From a virus, in IMG/VR virus record IMGVR_UViG_3300037153_000772, positions 1-34,352 of that record: a stretch of 34,352 nt of DNA; one strand, given 5' to 3'. A program made the translations under genes and the position numbers. The notes beneath the pieces are model-generated. The model saw nothing but the letters and a program-made list of their open reading frames with translations. It did no database searches and had not been told where the DNA came from. Positions 22,084-29,445 of the stretch are shown piece after piece. The first letter of the stretch is position 1. Each line of letters begins with the position of its first letter.

Positions 22084-22961
22084 ACGTGATCGATCAAGTC
22101 ATCACCGACAAATACGCCCTCTACAACGGCGACAGCGCCGACGTGCTCGCGGGCTTGCCCGATCACAGTGTCGACTTCTCCGTGTTCAGCCCGCCGTTCA
22201 TGAGCCTGTTCACCTATTCGGCGAGCGAACGTGACCTTGGCAATAGCGGATCGCCGGCAGAGTTCTGGCAGCATTTCAGTTTTATCTCGGAACAACTCGT
22301 CCGGGTGATGAAGCCAGGACGCATTGTGGCGATTCACGTCGCACAAGTACCGAGCACCAAGGCCACACATGGCGTGACGGCCCTCTTTGACTTCCGCGGT
22401 GACACCATCCGGCACTTTCAGCAAGCCGGTATGCATTATCACGGCGAAGTAACGATCGATAAGGACCCTCAAGCCCAAGCGATCAGGACGAAAAGCAAAG
22501 CCCTGCTCTTTGTCCAGATGGAACGGGATTCGTCCTGGTCACGCCCTGCCCTTGCTGATTACATCGTCCTGATGCGGGCGCCGGGAGAGAACGCCATCGA
22601 CATTCATCCTGACATTAGTCGCAATGAATGGATCGAATGGGCTCGCCCGATCTGGTACGGCATTCGCGAAACCGACACGTTGCAAGTCGCGGAAGCGCGG
22701 GACGAGCAGGACGAGCGCCATATCGCGCCATTGCAACTCGGCACGATCGAGCGCTGCATTCGCCTCTGGAGCAATCCCGGTGAGACGGTCTTGAGTCCGT
22801 TCGCCGGCATCGGCTCCGAGGTCTACATGGCGGTCAAGCTCGGGCGGCGCGGGATCGGCATTGAGCTCAAACCGAGCTACTTCCAATGCGCGGTTACGAA
22901 TCTGGAGCGGGTCACGGCGCGGGTGGAATTGCCGCTCTTCGCCGAGCAGACAACCCCATGA
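22080..22961 (+). CDS. DNA methyltransferase (SPPF-type, N4-cytosine or N6-adenine)
   Basis: The GTG at 22080 overlaps the helicase stop (GTGA). The 293-residue product has the catalytic motif SVFSPPF (34-40), a central GRIVAIHVAQVPSTKAT block and the AdoMet site near the C-terminus (LSPFAGIGSEVYMAVKLGRR, GIGIELKPSYF). The order catalytic motif then AdoMet motif is the beta class. SPP motifs suggest N4-cytosine but N6-adenine is not excluded. Without a restriction partner it is a solitary methyltransferase, likely protecting phage DNA. Confidence 0.88.
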   Translation: MNVIDQVITDKYALYNGDSADVLAGLPDHSVDFSVFSPPFMSLFTYSASERDLGNSGSPAEFWQHFSFISEQLVRVMKPGRIVAIHVAQVPSTKATHGVTALFDFRGDTIRHFQQAGMHYHGEVTIDKDPQAQAIRTKSKALLFVQMERDSSWSRPALADYIVLMRAPGENAIDIHPDISRNEWIEWARPIWYGIRETDTLQVAEARDEQDERHIAPLQLGTIERCIRLWSNPGETVLSPFAGIGSEVYMAVKLGRRGIGIELKPSYFQCAVTNLERVTARVELPLFAEQTTP

Positions 22962-23356
22962 GCATGAGCGCCGCCGAGTTCCAGGCCACCATCCGGGAAG
23001 CCGATTTTACCGAGCACGTCATCGCCGAGGCCGAGGCCGCCGGCTGGCTCGTCTATCACATCCCGGACTGGATGTACCGCACGGCGATGGCGAAATGGCG
23101 GGATGACGGTCACCGCCGCGGGCGGTGGTGGCCGCCCCGTGGGTTTCCCGACCTCATCTTGGTCAGAGCCCATCCGCCGCCGCCGGAGCTCCTCTTCGTC
23201 GAGCTCAAAAGCCGCTACGGCAAGCAATCGGTGGACCAGATCGCCTGGCGTGATGCGCTGGTGGCCTGTGGGCAAACGGTCGAACTGTGGCGGCCCAAGG
23301 ATTGGCATTGGATCGTGGCGCGGTTAGCGCCGAAACCGAAGGAGGGACGGGAATGA
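22958..23356 (+). CDS. VRR-NUC domain nuclease
   Basis: The 132-residue product begins at ATG 22958, overlapping the methyltransferase stop. It has a helix FTEHVIAEAEAAGWLVYHIP, an Arg/Trp patch, then the PD-(D/E)XK core: GFPDLILVR (Asp), LLFVELKSRYGKQS (ExK) and QIAWRDALVACGQTVELWRP. This is a single-domain VRR-NUC enzyme, which are small structure-specific nucleases; in phages they often accompany helicases and annealases. It could process ends for the Bet protein. Confidence 0.9.
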   Translation: MSMSAAEFQATIREADFTEHVIAEAEAAGWLVYHIPDWMYRTAMAKWRDDGHRRGRWWPPRGFPDLILVRAHPPPPELLFVELKSRYGKQSVDQIAWRDALVACGQTVELWRPKDWHWIVARLAPKPKEGRE

Positions 23357-24000
23357 TCCGCATCATCATCGTGGGCGTGCTCATCGCCGTGGCGGCGGCG
23401 GCGGTGCCGGTGGAAAAGGCGAGTGCGCATCGTGGCACCTATCGTGTCGCCGCCGGATCGTTAGGTCTGAATATCAGAACGGGCCCCGGCGGCGACTTCA
23501 GACGGCTGTATACGATGCCAAATGGCACCTTAGTCAAGGCACGGGGGCATCGCGGCTCGTGGCTGTATGGCACCGATCTCTCGACCGGGACGACCGGTTG
23601 GATGTGGCTCGCCTACATGCAGCCGGTGACGGGCGGCGGGGGATCGGGTGGGGGGACACCGTCTCTCACGCTGTGCTGGGACTCGTCATTCGGGGTTGTG
23701 TACTGCGCCCCCTATTGGATTGCCGAGACGATTTACAACGCCGCGATCCGCTGGGGGGTGCCGTACTGGGCACTTATGGGAATTTCCTCGTGCGAGAGTG
23801 GCTACGACCCTTATGTGGTGAATTACGCCGGCGGTGCCTACGATCCGCCGAGTGGCATTTTCCAGATACGGCCCTCCACGATGGCGTGGATTTATGGTGG
23901 TTCGGTCTTCAGCGTGTATGACAGCGCCAACGCCGCTGGCAAGCTGCTGGCATACAATTATTCGTACATGTTCGATTGCGCATGGCGCATCGGATATTAG
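23353..24000 (+). CDS. Exported SH3b-lytic transglycosylase-like protein
   Basis: The 215-residue product starts at ATG 23353, overlapping the VRR-NUC stop. Residues 1-25 are a signal peptide (MIRIIIVGVLIAVAAAAV, cleavage after ASA). Residues ~29-92 form an SH3b domain (RVAAGSLGLNIRTGPGG, WMWLAYMQP). After a Gly-rich linker, residues ~120-205 resemble Slt/goose-lysozyme folds: WALMGISSCESGYDPYV with the likely catalytic Glu149, SGIFQIRPSTMAWI, and AGKLLAYNYSYM. It should cleave or bind peptidoglycan outside the membrane. Its place in the early operon rather than the lysis region is odd. Confidence 0.85.
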   Translation: MIRIIIVGVLIAVAAAAVPVEKASAHRGTYRVAAGSLGLNIRTGPGGDFRRLYTMPNGTLVKARGHRGSWLYGTDLSTGTTGWMWLAYMQPVTGGGGSGGGTPSLTLCWDSSFGVVYCAPYWIAETIYNAAIRWGVPYWALMGISSCESGYDPYVVNYAGGAYDPPSGIFQIRPSTMAWIYGGSVFSVYDSANAAGKLLAYNYSYMFDCAWRIGY

Positions 24001-24007
24001 CCGTGAA

Positions 24008-24095
24008 TGGTATAATTCCGTCACAACATAAGGTGGCTGAGGCGGTGTTGATCGCACCCCTCAGCCTGTCACCGCGATTCACTGGAGGAATCACG
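24008..24095 (+). promoter_or_regulatory. Promoter and hairpin leader of the zinc-ribbon HNH gene
   Basis: TGGTATAAT (24008-24016) is a perfect extended -10. The leader folds as GGCTGAGG (24035-24042) with CCTCAGCC (24059-24066), with an inner GGTG/CACC stem and a TTGATCG loop. A GGAGG site lies 7 bases before ATG 24096. This gives the gene its own expression within the early operon. Confidence 0.68.
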
Positions 24096-24884
24096 ATGCC
24101 CAAGAATCCTACCATCCCCCGAACCTGCCAGAACTGCGGCACCACCTTCTTGGCCAGAGATGACCACGTTGCGCGTGGTGGCGGGAAATTTTGTAGTAAG
24201 CGTTGCAGTGACAAAGGTCGCGACTTCTCAAGTCGCAGGCGTCCCATTCCCCGAATCTGCGAGGAATGCGGGGCGGCATTTACCGTGGTGCCAAAGACCG
24301 TGAAGCGCGGCGGCGGTCGCTATTGCAGCAACAAGTGCAAGTTTGCGAGCAAGCAAGACCGCGTACCACGGACGTGTCTCATCTGTGGAGCGGCATTTGA
24401 AGTACGACCGTCTGTTGTGGCACGGGGAAGTGGCAAATGCTGTTCTCGTGCTTGTCGGTGGGCGCTGCGTCATCAGACTGCCTCCGGCCCCACGATGGTC
24501 ACGCGCATGTGTGAAGGCTGCGGCAAGTCGTACGAGACCACGAAGCACTGCGCCGATCGGGGTGAGCGCAGTTTCTGCTCCAATGAATGCCACTACGCAT
24601 GGAAGCGATCCTATTTCGCGGAGACGCGGCCAAGCACCTCCCGCCGAGTTGGCTGGACTCGAACCCGCCGCCGTGTCTGGGAACGCGATCAGGGTATCTG
24701 TCATGTCTGTGGAGTGTATGTCGAGTTCGGCCCCGACTATCACTGCGGTCACATGGTTGATCGCATTTTTGGCGGCTCCGATGACATGACGAACTGCGTG
24801 GTGCAATGCCGACAGTGCAATTTACGCAAGCCCAAAAAACACCACACCCGCGAGGAGTATGAGACGTGGCGGCTGGACCGCTGA
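24096..24884 (+). CDS. HNH endonuclease with four zinc-ribbon repeats
   Basis: The 262-residue protein has four tandem units of about 38-45 residues, each of the C-x2-C ... C-x3-C form: RTCQNCGTTF/FCSKRC, RICEECGAAF/YCSNKC, RTCLICGAAF/CCSRAC, RMCEGCGKSY/FCSNEC. The HNH core follows (~195-262): VWERDQGICHVCGVYV, YHCGHMVDRIFGG, MTNCVVQCRQCNLRKPKKHH. The repeated ribbons probably act as a modular DNA-reading array, and the HNH as the cutter, as in homing-type endonucleases. It sits as a cassette between the transglycosylase and three small genes of the early operon. Confidence 0.9.
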   Translation: MPKNPTIPRTCQNCGTTFLARDDHVARGGGKFCSKRCSDKGRDFSSRRRPIPRICEECGAAFTVVPKTVKRGGGRYCSNKCKFASKQDRVPRTCLICGAAFEVRPSVVARGSGKCCSRACRWALRHQTASGPTMVTRMCEGCGKSYETTKHCADRGERSFCSNECHYAWKRSYFAETRPSTSRRVGWTRTRRRVWERDQGICHVCGVYVEFGPDYHCGHMVDRIFGGSDDMTNCVVQCRQCNLRKPKKHHTREEYETWRLDR

Positions 24885-24897
24885 GGGACGTGCGGTG

Positions 24898-25026
24898 ATG
24901 ACCGGCCGCGCCCAGCCCCCGAGCGGGAAGGAGCTGCTCGTCTCGCTGCTCCTGCTGCTCGCCGCCGGGCTCACCGTGCTCACCTGTCTCATCATCGCCG
25001 TATCCATCGCCGTGGGAGGACGCTGA
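24898..25026 (+). CDS. Small membrane protein
   Basis: ATG 24898 starts a 42-residue ORF with a charged N-terminus (MTGRAQPPSGKELL) and one long transmembrane segment rich in Leu, Ala, Val and Ile (VSLLLLLAAGLTVLTCLIIA). Its TGA overlaps the next ATG (25026). The pattern supports a real single-span membrane protein at the end of the early operon. Function is unknown; a holin-like or inhibitor role is possible. Confidence 0.55.
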   Translation: MTGRAQPPSGKELLVSLLLLLAAGLTVLTCLIIAVSIAVGGR

Positions 25027-25094
25027 TGCCGTTTGTGCTGCTCTTCGTGGTCGCTGTGATTTGCGCCTGGCTGATTGACCGGCTGTGGCCGTGA
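25026..25094 (+). CDS. Tiny membrane peptide
   Basis: A 22-residue ORF (MPFVLLFVVAVICAWLIDRL then WP) starts on the overlap with the previous stop and its TGA overlaps the next GTG. A GGAGG lies 8 bases upstream. It is nearly all transmembrane. The chained overlaps are the main evidence for translation. Confidence 0.42.
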   Translation: MPFVLLFVVAVICAWLIDRLWP

Positions 25095-25324
25095 GCGATG
25101 ACGACCTGAGCCCCCGCATGACCACCTGGCAACGGGGCCAGCTCGCCCGCCAACGCAACCGCCTGGGGCTCTCGCCGCAGGCGCTGGACGATTACTGCCT
25201 ACAACGGTTCGGCAGTCGTCTCGCCCACCTCTCGCGACGGCAGGCGCGGCTCCTCGGCGATGAGCTGGGGCGGTGGCGGCGGGTTCCGCCCGAGGTGAGC
25301 GGCACGCCGGTGGATGAGGCCTGA
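25091..25324 (+). CDS. Hypothetical last gene of the early operon
   Basis: The GTG at 25091 overlaps the preceding TGA; 25085 is an alternative. The 77-residue product MSDDDLSPRMTTWQRGQLAR has helical, charged sequence with QRNRLGLSPQALDDYCLQRF and LSRRQARLLGDELGRW. No family is recognised. The helical pattern resembles small DNA-associated proteins. It ends the plus-strand operon, 47 bases from the convergent late gene. Confidence 0.6.
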   Translation: MSDDDLSPRMTTWQRGQLARQRNRLGLSPQALDDYCLQRFGSRLAHLSRRQARLLGDELGRWRRVPPEVSGTPVDEA

Positions 25325-25370
25325 GCCACGATGCCGCCCAGACGCGCGGAACCGGGCCGTCAGCGCGCGA

Positions 25371-25493
25371 TTAGGGTCGCCAGCGGCCCAGCACCCAGGC
25401 CAGGATGTAGAGCGCCCCACAGACGATAAAGACGATCAGGGCGACGGTGAACAGGGTGTCGTCGGTGATGGAAATATCGGCGAACGTGCGCAT
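25371..25493 (-). CDS. Small membrane protein at the end of the late operon
   Basis: ATG 25493, with GGGAG 9 bases upstream, starts a 40-residue ORF: MRTFADISITDDTLFTVALI, then a transmembrane segment (VFIVCGALYILAWVL) and a basic end GRWRP. It follows the holin-type genes on the minus strand and may be a lysis accessory protein. Its ribosome site overlaps the end of the holin-like remnant. Confidence 0.58.
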   Translation of the reverse strand: MRTFADISITDDTLFTVALIVFIVCGALYILAWVLGRWRP

Positions 25494-25499
25494 GGCGCG

Positions 25500-25559
25500 T
25501 CACTCCCGCCGGCGCGATTGCCGGCCATCGCGGTAGAGGGCTAGGGAGAAGTTGATTGG
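25500..25559 (-). pseudogene. C-terminal remnant of a second holin-like gene
   Basis: The minus strand encodes INFSLALYRDGRQSRRRE then TGA. This matches the holin end [18 protein letters not shown]: Asn-Phe, Leu, Leu and Arg-Asp-Gly are identical and most others are similar. It has no plausible start of its own, since upstream (on the minus strand) is the antisense of the HNH gene, whose -10 starts 1 base away at 25561. It looks like the 3' end of a related holin gene cut off by the cassette. Confidence 0.6.
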
Positions 25560-25625
25560 GTATAATGAGTCCCTGGTCGTTTGTGCCGACCAGGGACTCC
25601 GCATCCAGTGATTGGAGCACTGAAA
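25558..25625 (+). promoter_or_regulatory. Promoter and strong hairpin leader of HNH gene 1
   Basis: TATAAT is at 25561-25566. Directly after it, GAGTCCCTGGTCG (25567-25579) pairs perfectly with CGACCAGGGACTC (25587-25599) around a 7-base loop, a 13-base stem at the very start of the mRNA. GGAG is 8 bases before ATG 25626. The hairpin may stabilise the mRNA or block entry from longer transcripts. Confidence 0.7.
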
Positions 25626-26084
25626 ATGCCCCGAAAGCGTAACCTTATTCCCTTCATTTGTCCCCAGTGTGGCAACCACTTCACCGTCCACGCCTCGCAG
25701 GTGAAGCATCGTGCGGCGCCACCGTGTTGCTCTCTTTCCTGCTCTTCTCGCTTCCATTACCGTCAAGAAGTCGTACCGTGGCAAGAACGGTTCTTGGCGA
25801 AAGTTGACTGCAGTGGTGGACCCGATGCTTGCTGGCCGTGGCAGGGAGCGAGAGCGCGTCATGGGTATGGGAAGTTTAATACTGGAAATGGAATAATGAC
25901 CGCTCATCGCCTCGCCTTTGCCTTGGCGTTTGGGCATCTTCCTGCTGACCTGTGCGTGTGCCATCACTGTGACAACCCGACCTGTTGCAATCCGAACCAT
26001 CTTTTTCTCGGCACCCAGGCTGAGAACATGCACGACATGCTCCAGAAGGGCAGACACCGAACCTCAACGAGCAGGGGTACCTAG
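25626..26084 (+). CDS. HNH endonuclease (flanking the holin genes, left side)
   Basis: A 152-residue HNH_3 enzyme. Residues ~10-40 form a zinc ribbon ([21 protein letters not shown]); ~50-143 have [62 protein letters not shown] and [15 protein letters not shown], with the HNH residues in HHCDNP and NPNHLF. It is on the plus strand inside the minus-strand lysis region, with its own promoter. Its TAG overlaps the stop of the convergent holin by 3 bases. Related to the N-terminal domain of the HNH-AP2 protein. Confidence 0.92.
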   Translation: MPRKRNLIPFICPQCGNHFTVHASQVKHRAAPPCCSLSCSSRFHYRQEVVPWQERFLAKVDCSGGPDACWPWQGARARHGYGKFNTGNGIMTAHRLAFALAFGHLPADLCVCHHCDNPTCCNPNHLFLGTQAENMHDMLQKGRHRTSTSRGT

Positions 26085-26413
26085 TTGAACGGCGGGGGCG
26101 CGGGCGGATCATCGCGCGGCGTCCGCTGTCCGTCGCGCCATAGGCCGAGGGCGAAGTTTAGCATGACCACGGCGAGCAAACTGCGTAACCCCGCCCAACA
26201 ATAGACGCGAGCGTGGCTGCCGGCGGTGGCCTCAAAGAGCCACTCGATGCTATACCCCACCCCCGTCACGGCGAGTAAGAGCATCGCCGCCACCCGCGTC
26301 CGCCGGCCAGTCGGGCGATCGAGCCCGAAGCTGACATAGAACGTCACCAGGGCGATGATGGAGGCCACCCCGAGGAAGGCCGCGCCGAAGGTGGCGACGT
26401 CACCGGCGTCCAC
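26081..26413 (-). CDS. Holin-like membrane protein, three spans
   Basis: GTG 26413, preceded by GAGGAG at 10 bases, starts a 110-residue protein. Three transmembrane segments are visible: [20 protein letters not shown] (~9-28), [19 protein letters not shown] (~42-60) and [20 protein letters not shown] (~72-91). The tail is charged and Pro-rich. Size, spans and proximity to the amidase suggest a class I-type holin. It overlaps the 49-residue gene by 14 bases. The end [11 protein letters not shown] is echoed in the remnant at 25500-25559. Confidence 0.7.
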   Translation of the reverse strand: MDAGDVATFGAAFLGVASIIALVTFYVSFGLDRPTGRRTRVAAMLLLAVTGVGYSIEWLFEATAGSHARVYCWAGLRSLLAVVMLNFALGLWRDGQRTPRDDPPAPPPFN

Positions 26414-26549
26414 GCAGCACCCGCTCCTCGACCCGGTTACGCCAGCGTTGACAGTCCTCGAGCTCGCGCACGAGATAGCGCAGCACCGCGAAATTGAAGA
26501 CGAGGAGGACGGCCAGCGCGCCGCCGTTGATCAGGTCGCTCAAACTCAT
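26400..26549 (-). CDS. Small membrane protein paired with the holin
   Basis: ATG 26549 (AAGGA 8 bases upstream) starts a 49-residue ORF: MSLSDLINGGALAVLLVFNF, one transmembrane segment, then a charged helix [20 protein letters not shown]. This is the look of a small holin/antiholin or spanin-like partner. It overlaps the holin gene. Its start resembles the first 16 residues encoded at 27130-27068, on the far side of an HNH gene. Confidence 0.65.
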   Translation of the reverse strand: MSLSDLINGGALAVLLVFNFAVLRYLVRELEDCQRWRNRVEERVLRGRR

Positions 26550-26561
26550 GAGCGTGTTCCT

Positions 26562-26641
26562 TGGTAAAATGGCAGCGAAAGGCCGGGCAGCGGTTGCACA
26601 CTCCCGGCTTGGTCACACCCCGACCTAGGACGGAGGTCAGC
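26562..26641 (+). promoter_or_regulatory. Promoter and hairpin leader of HNH gene 2
   Basis: TGGTAAAAT (26562-26570) is an extended -10. GCCGGG (26582-26587) pairs with CCCGGC (26603-26608), with AA/TT extension. GGAGG lies 5 bases before ATG 26642. The promoter overlaps the upstream region of the small membrane gene on the other strand. Confidence 0.6.
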
Positions 26642-27067
26642 ATGCCACGCCACGAGTTTAGACCATCCGTTGACTATACGATTGAAGATCGTGGGTTTGA
26701 AACGCCCTGCTGGATCTGGCAGGGAGCCAAGAATCAGGACGGGTACGGCAACGTGTATTCCCAGGGGAAGACGCGCCGGGCCCATCGTTATGCCTACGAG
26801 CGACGCCATCGCCCGATCCCTCTTGGACAGGAGCTTGATCACCAGTGTCGCCAGCGGGATTGCGTCAATCCCGATCACCTGGAGCCGGTGACTCACCGCG
26901 AGAACACTCTGCGCGGGACATCCCCTCGTATCCTGGCGTACCACGCCAACACCTGTTCGAATGGGCACCCGCTCTCGGGAGCGAACCTGATTCGGAATAG
27001 CAATGGAAGTCGACGATGTCGCGCCTGTCATAACGCCCGGCGCCGGAAACCAGCGAATCCCCAGTAG
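26642..27067 (+). CDS. HNH endonuclease (flanking the holin genes, right side)
   Basis: A 141-residue protein from ATG 26642. It has CWIWQGAKNQDGYGNVYSQG, AHRYAYERRHRPIP and LDHQCRQRDCVNPDHLEPVT (HNH His67, Asn77, His79), then a second zinc-binding site with CSNGHPLSG and CRACHNARRRKPAN. It resembles the HNH homing family with a C-terminal zinc finger. It is on the plus strand within the lysis genes and ends exactly where the remnant at 27068-27130 starts. It is distinct in sequence from HNH gene 1. Confidence 0.9.
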   Translation: MPRHEFRPSVDYTIEDRGFETPCWIWQGAKNQDGYGNVYSQGKTRRAHRYAYERRHRPIPLGQELDHQCRQRDCVNPDHLEPVTHRENTLRGTSPRILAYHANTCSNGHPLSGANLIRNSNGSRRCRACHNARRRKPANPQ

Positions 27068-27130
27068 GCCGTTCATTACGCGGAGATTCAGGCTCAATTC
27101 ATTGGCTCCGATCAGCTCCGCCAGGGTCAT
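27068..27130 (-). pseudogene. N-terminal remnant of a holin-type gene
   Basis: Directly after the amidase stop, an ATG at 27130 opens MTLAELIGANELSLNLRVMN, then the frame runs antisense into the HNH gene. It resembles MSLSDLINGGALAVLLVFNF of the small membrane gene at 26549: M, L, LI and L are identical and T/S, A/S, E/D are conservative. It looks like the start of the earlier resident gene, broken by the HNH cassette. The match is short. Confidence 0.48.
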
Positions 27131-28006
27131 TTACTTGACCTTGGTCACAATGCCGACCGTGCCGTTCTTGTCTTTGGCGATGACCAGGCCATTGTCGAAC
27201 TGATAGAGCGTGTAGCCGTCGTGCTTGTCATTCCACAGCTCCCCGCCAACGGGCGCGCCCCAACTCCCGGTCGCCTCGCCGTATTGCCGCCACAAGGCGC
27301 CGACTGGGCCGGACGACGCATCGTCCCAGATCAGATTTGGGTCAAGCACATAGGTCGACTTTGGCAGATTCGCCAACGCATCATCCTCCTCCGCCGGGCC
27401 CACATCCGTCCCAGCCGTCTCCAGCCAGCGATTGACGCGGGCCACGATCGGATCGAAATAGACGCCGGGACAATTGGCGCGGGTGCAGGAATTGATCCAG
27501 CCGTGGCGCAGGATGCCGTAGGTCGAATCGAGGATCGCCGGGTAGCGCATGATCCAGTCCTCGACCTGCCACAGGATCGCATCCATCTGCGGCTTCGGTT
27601 TCGTCTCCTGGTAGTAGCCTTCGGCCTCGATCGTCAAACTCCAGCAGTTCGCGTTTCCGCCCTTCGCCAGAATCTCCGCCGCCTCATGCGTCGGCTCGCA
27701 GACATCGCCGTTCGTCCAGGGACCATGCTCCTCGGGCACGATCCGCAAGATTGAGCCATCCTTCTGGATCATGACCGTGGAGCTGGCGTCGACGTCCGCC
27801 GCCGACCAGTAGGCGAGCGAGGACTTCGTCGTCCCCTCTTGCACGTGCAGGACCACAAACAGCGGCTCGGCCCCGTTGCGATTATTGAACCGGCTGTGAA
27901 TGATCTCGTTCGCCTGCTGCTTCGTCAGTCCGAAGCGGGCGTAGTCGCGTTCGAGCGCATAGATCGTTGGCTGCGGGACATCCGGCGTCGTGGGAATGGC
28001 ACCCAT
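27131..28006 (-). CDS. Endolysin: N-acetylmuramoyl-L-alanine amidase with LGFP-like repeat
   Basis: The 291-residue product has an Amidase_2/PGRP fold: FVVLHVQEGTTKSSLAYW with His54, TVMIQKDGSILRIVPEEHGP, SLTIEAEGYYQ, and GILRHGWINSCTRANCPG with His168 and Cys179, giving the His/His/Cys zinc site. It cuts the amide between muramic acid and peptide. The C-terminal ~70 residues have VGALWRQYGEATGSWGAP and GYTLYQFDNGLVIAKD, similar to LGFP repeats that bind cell wall. Its ATG overlaps the upstream TAA. There is no signal peptide, so a holin is needed. Confidence 0.9.
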   Translation of the reverse strand: MGAIPTTPDVPQPTIYALERDYARFGLTKQQANEIIHSRFNNRNGAEPLFVVLHVQEGTTKSSLAYWSAADVDASSTVMIQKDGSILRIVPEEHGPWTNGDVCEPTHEAAEILAKGGNANCWSLTIEAEGYYQETKPKPQMDAILWQVEDWIMRYPAILDSTYGILRHGWINSCTRANCPGVYFDPIVARVNRWLETAGTDVGPAEEDDALANLPKSTYVLDPNLIWDDASSGPVGALWRQYGEATGSWGAPVGGELWNDKHDGYTLYQFDNGLVIAKDKNGTVGIVTKVK

Positions 28007-28131
28007 TAGCCCTCCTCAGCCGTTTCCTCCTCGGCGTCGTCTTCCGTCGCTGCGTTCTCCGCCGGCGCTTCTTCCGGCGCCTGCTTTGGCACGTCCTCGT
28101 CCTCGACTTGGGGCTCGTCTTTCTCGCTCAT
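28006..28131 (-). CDS. Small acidic protein before the endolysin
   Basis: A 41-residue ORF (ATG 28131, AAGGA 8 bases upstream) reads MSEKDEPQVEDEDVPKQAPE and is mostly Glu, Asp, Pro and Ala. Its TAA overlaps the endolysin ATG. The signals and overlap support translation. Role unknown. Confidence 0.58.
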   Translation of the reverse strand: MSEKDEPQVEDEDVPKQAPEEAPAENAATEDDAEEETAEEG

Positions 28132-28197
28132 GGTGTGCGTCCTTTCTCGTTCAGTTGCGCGTTCCCCGCGCTGGGCCGTCCCAGCCGCTGATCCATC

Positions 28198-29427
28198 TTA
28201 GCCTGCGCGCACGCCGACGCGCGGGATGTGGCCTTGGCGCAGGCTCGCCGTGCCGAACGGGTCGGGCAAGGCGCCATAGGTAAAACTGCGGTCAACCGCG
28301 CCGCCCTCGTTCGTCGTCGCCGCCAATCCGCTATAGCCAATTGGGCCGCCGGCGGGGACCAGGCGGAAGAGGACGCCGGTCGTCCCCGAAAAGGTGCTCG
28401 CCAGCCAATACCACGCCCCGCCGGTCAGACTCTGGCTGATCGTCGTCTCGACCGTGGCCGTGCCCGAGGTGAGCGAGACCGCGCCGGCGTCGAGGACGAG
28501 GGCACCGGGATTGCCGTCGCTGCCCGTGGCGTAGATGCCGAGCCGCGCCGTCGTCGCGCTCGTCGCCGAGACGCCGATGGCGATGCGGTCGACCGTGTTC
28601 GTGTTCGGGACATAGATCGGGGCCGCGATCAGGGTGCCGGTGGCATACGTCCCGGTCGAGAGACTGACCGGGAGCGACGAGCCGAAATCGTAGTAGCGCC
28701 CGGTCACCCAGCGCGTCCGTACCGCCTGCCCGACCGAGGGCGACCCGATATCGGTCGCCAGTGTCGTCCCCGAGATGCCCAGGCCAGCGCCCGCGGTCAG
28801 ATAGGCGTACGCTCCCGCCGAGTCGTCCCAGAAGAGGATGCGGTCGGCGTTGGGATCGGCCAGGGCCGCGAGCTGGGCGAGTTCGGCGTCATACGCCTGC
28901 ACGTTCGTCCCGATCGCCAGCCCGAGGTTGGTCCGGGCCGTCGCCGCATCGCTCGCCCCGGTGCCGCCGTCGGCGATGGCGAGATCGGTGATCCCGGTGA
29001 TGGACCCGCCGGTAATGGCGACCGCGCTCGCGTTCTGACTGGCCAACGTGCCCTCATCCGTGATATCGGCCAGGGTGTGGCTATGGGGCGCCGGCGGCGC
29101 CCCGGTGCCGGCGAGCGCGATCGTGATCGTGTCGCTGGGATCGTTCAGGGTAATGGCGATGCCCGTGCCGGCGACCAGGGCCGCGGCGAGGGCATCCCGC
29201 GCCTGCTCATCGCTGTAGCCGCTGCCGGACCCGCCCACCTGGACCCAGGTAATCGGGGAATCATCCGTCAGCATCCAGATCGAGTTGTTGTCGAGCTGGC
29301 GCGCCGACTTCCCGACGTCGGTGCTAGCAAAGCCCGTTGCCGCCGTCCGCGCCGTGGCGTCGGCATAGTCCCAGGCATAGGAGCGATGAAGATCTTCGGG
29401 AGAGCTAATCGTTCCATGAAAGGACAT
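28198..29427 (-). CDS. Tail fibre / receptor-binding protein
   Basis: The 409-residue product has [20 protein letters not shown], then fibre-like repeats: [80 protein letters not shown] and a C-terminal beta-rich domain from ~200 ([17 protein letters not shown] and others). [17 protein letters not shown] is a very common phage fibre motif. It probably lies at the tail tip and binds the host. GGAG lies 8 bases before the ATG. Confidence 0.82.
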   Translation of the reverse strand: MSFHGTISSPEDLHRSYAWDYADATARTAATGFASTDVGKSARQLDNNSIWMLTDDSPITWVQVGGSGSGYSDEQARDALAAALVAGTGIAITLNDPSDTITIALAGTGAPPAPHSHTLADITDEGTLASQNASAVAITGGSITGITDLAIADGGTGASDAATARTNLGLAIGTNVQAYDAELAQLAALADPNADRILFWDDSAGAYAYLTAGAGLGISGTTLATDIGSPSVGQAVRTRWVTGRYYDFGSSLPVSLSTGTYATGTLIAAPIYVPNTNTVDRIAIGVSATSATTARLGIYATGSDGNPGALVLDAGAVSLTSGTATVETTISQSLTGGAWYWLASTFSGTTGVLFRLVPAGGPIGYSGLAATTNEGGAVDRSFTYGALPDPFGTASLRQGHIPRVGVRAG

Positions 29428-29445
29428 CGTTCTCGCTCCTCGTCG

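Noticed and set aside
25325-25370. Bidirectional terminator between the convergent operons
   Set aside because: There are GC-rich inverted bases (CGCGCG on both sides) but no T run on either strand, so it cannot be called an intrinsic terminator.
26546-27130. Minus-strand ORF of 194 codons opposite the HNH gene, taken as a complete gene
   Set aside because: Only its first ~20 codons lie outside the HNH gene and look genuine; the rest is antisense to clear HNH motifs. Kept only as a remnant.
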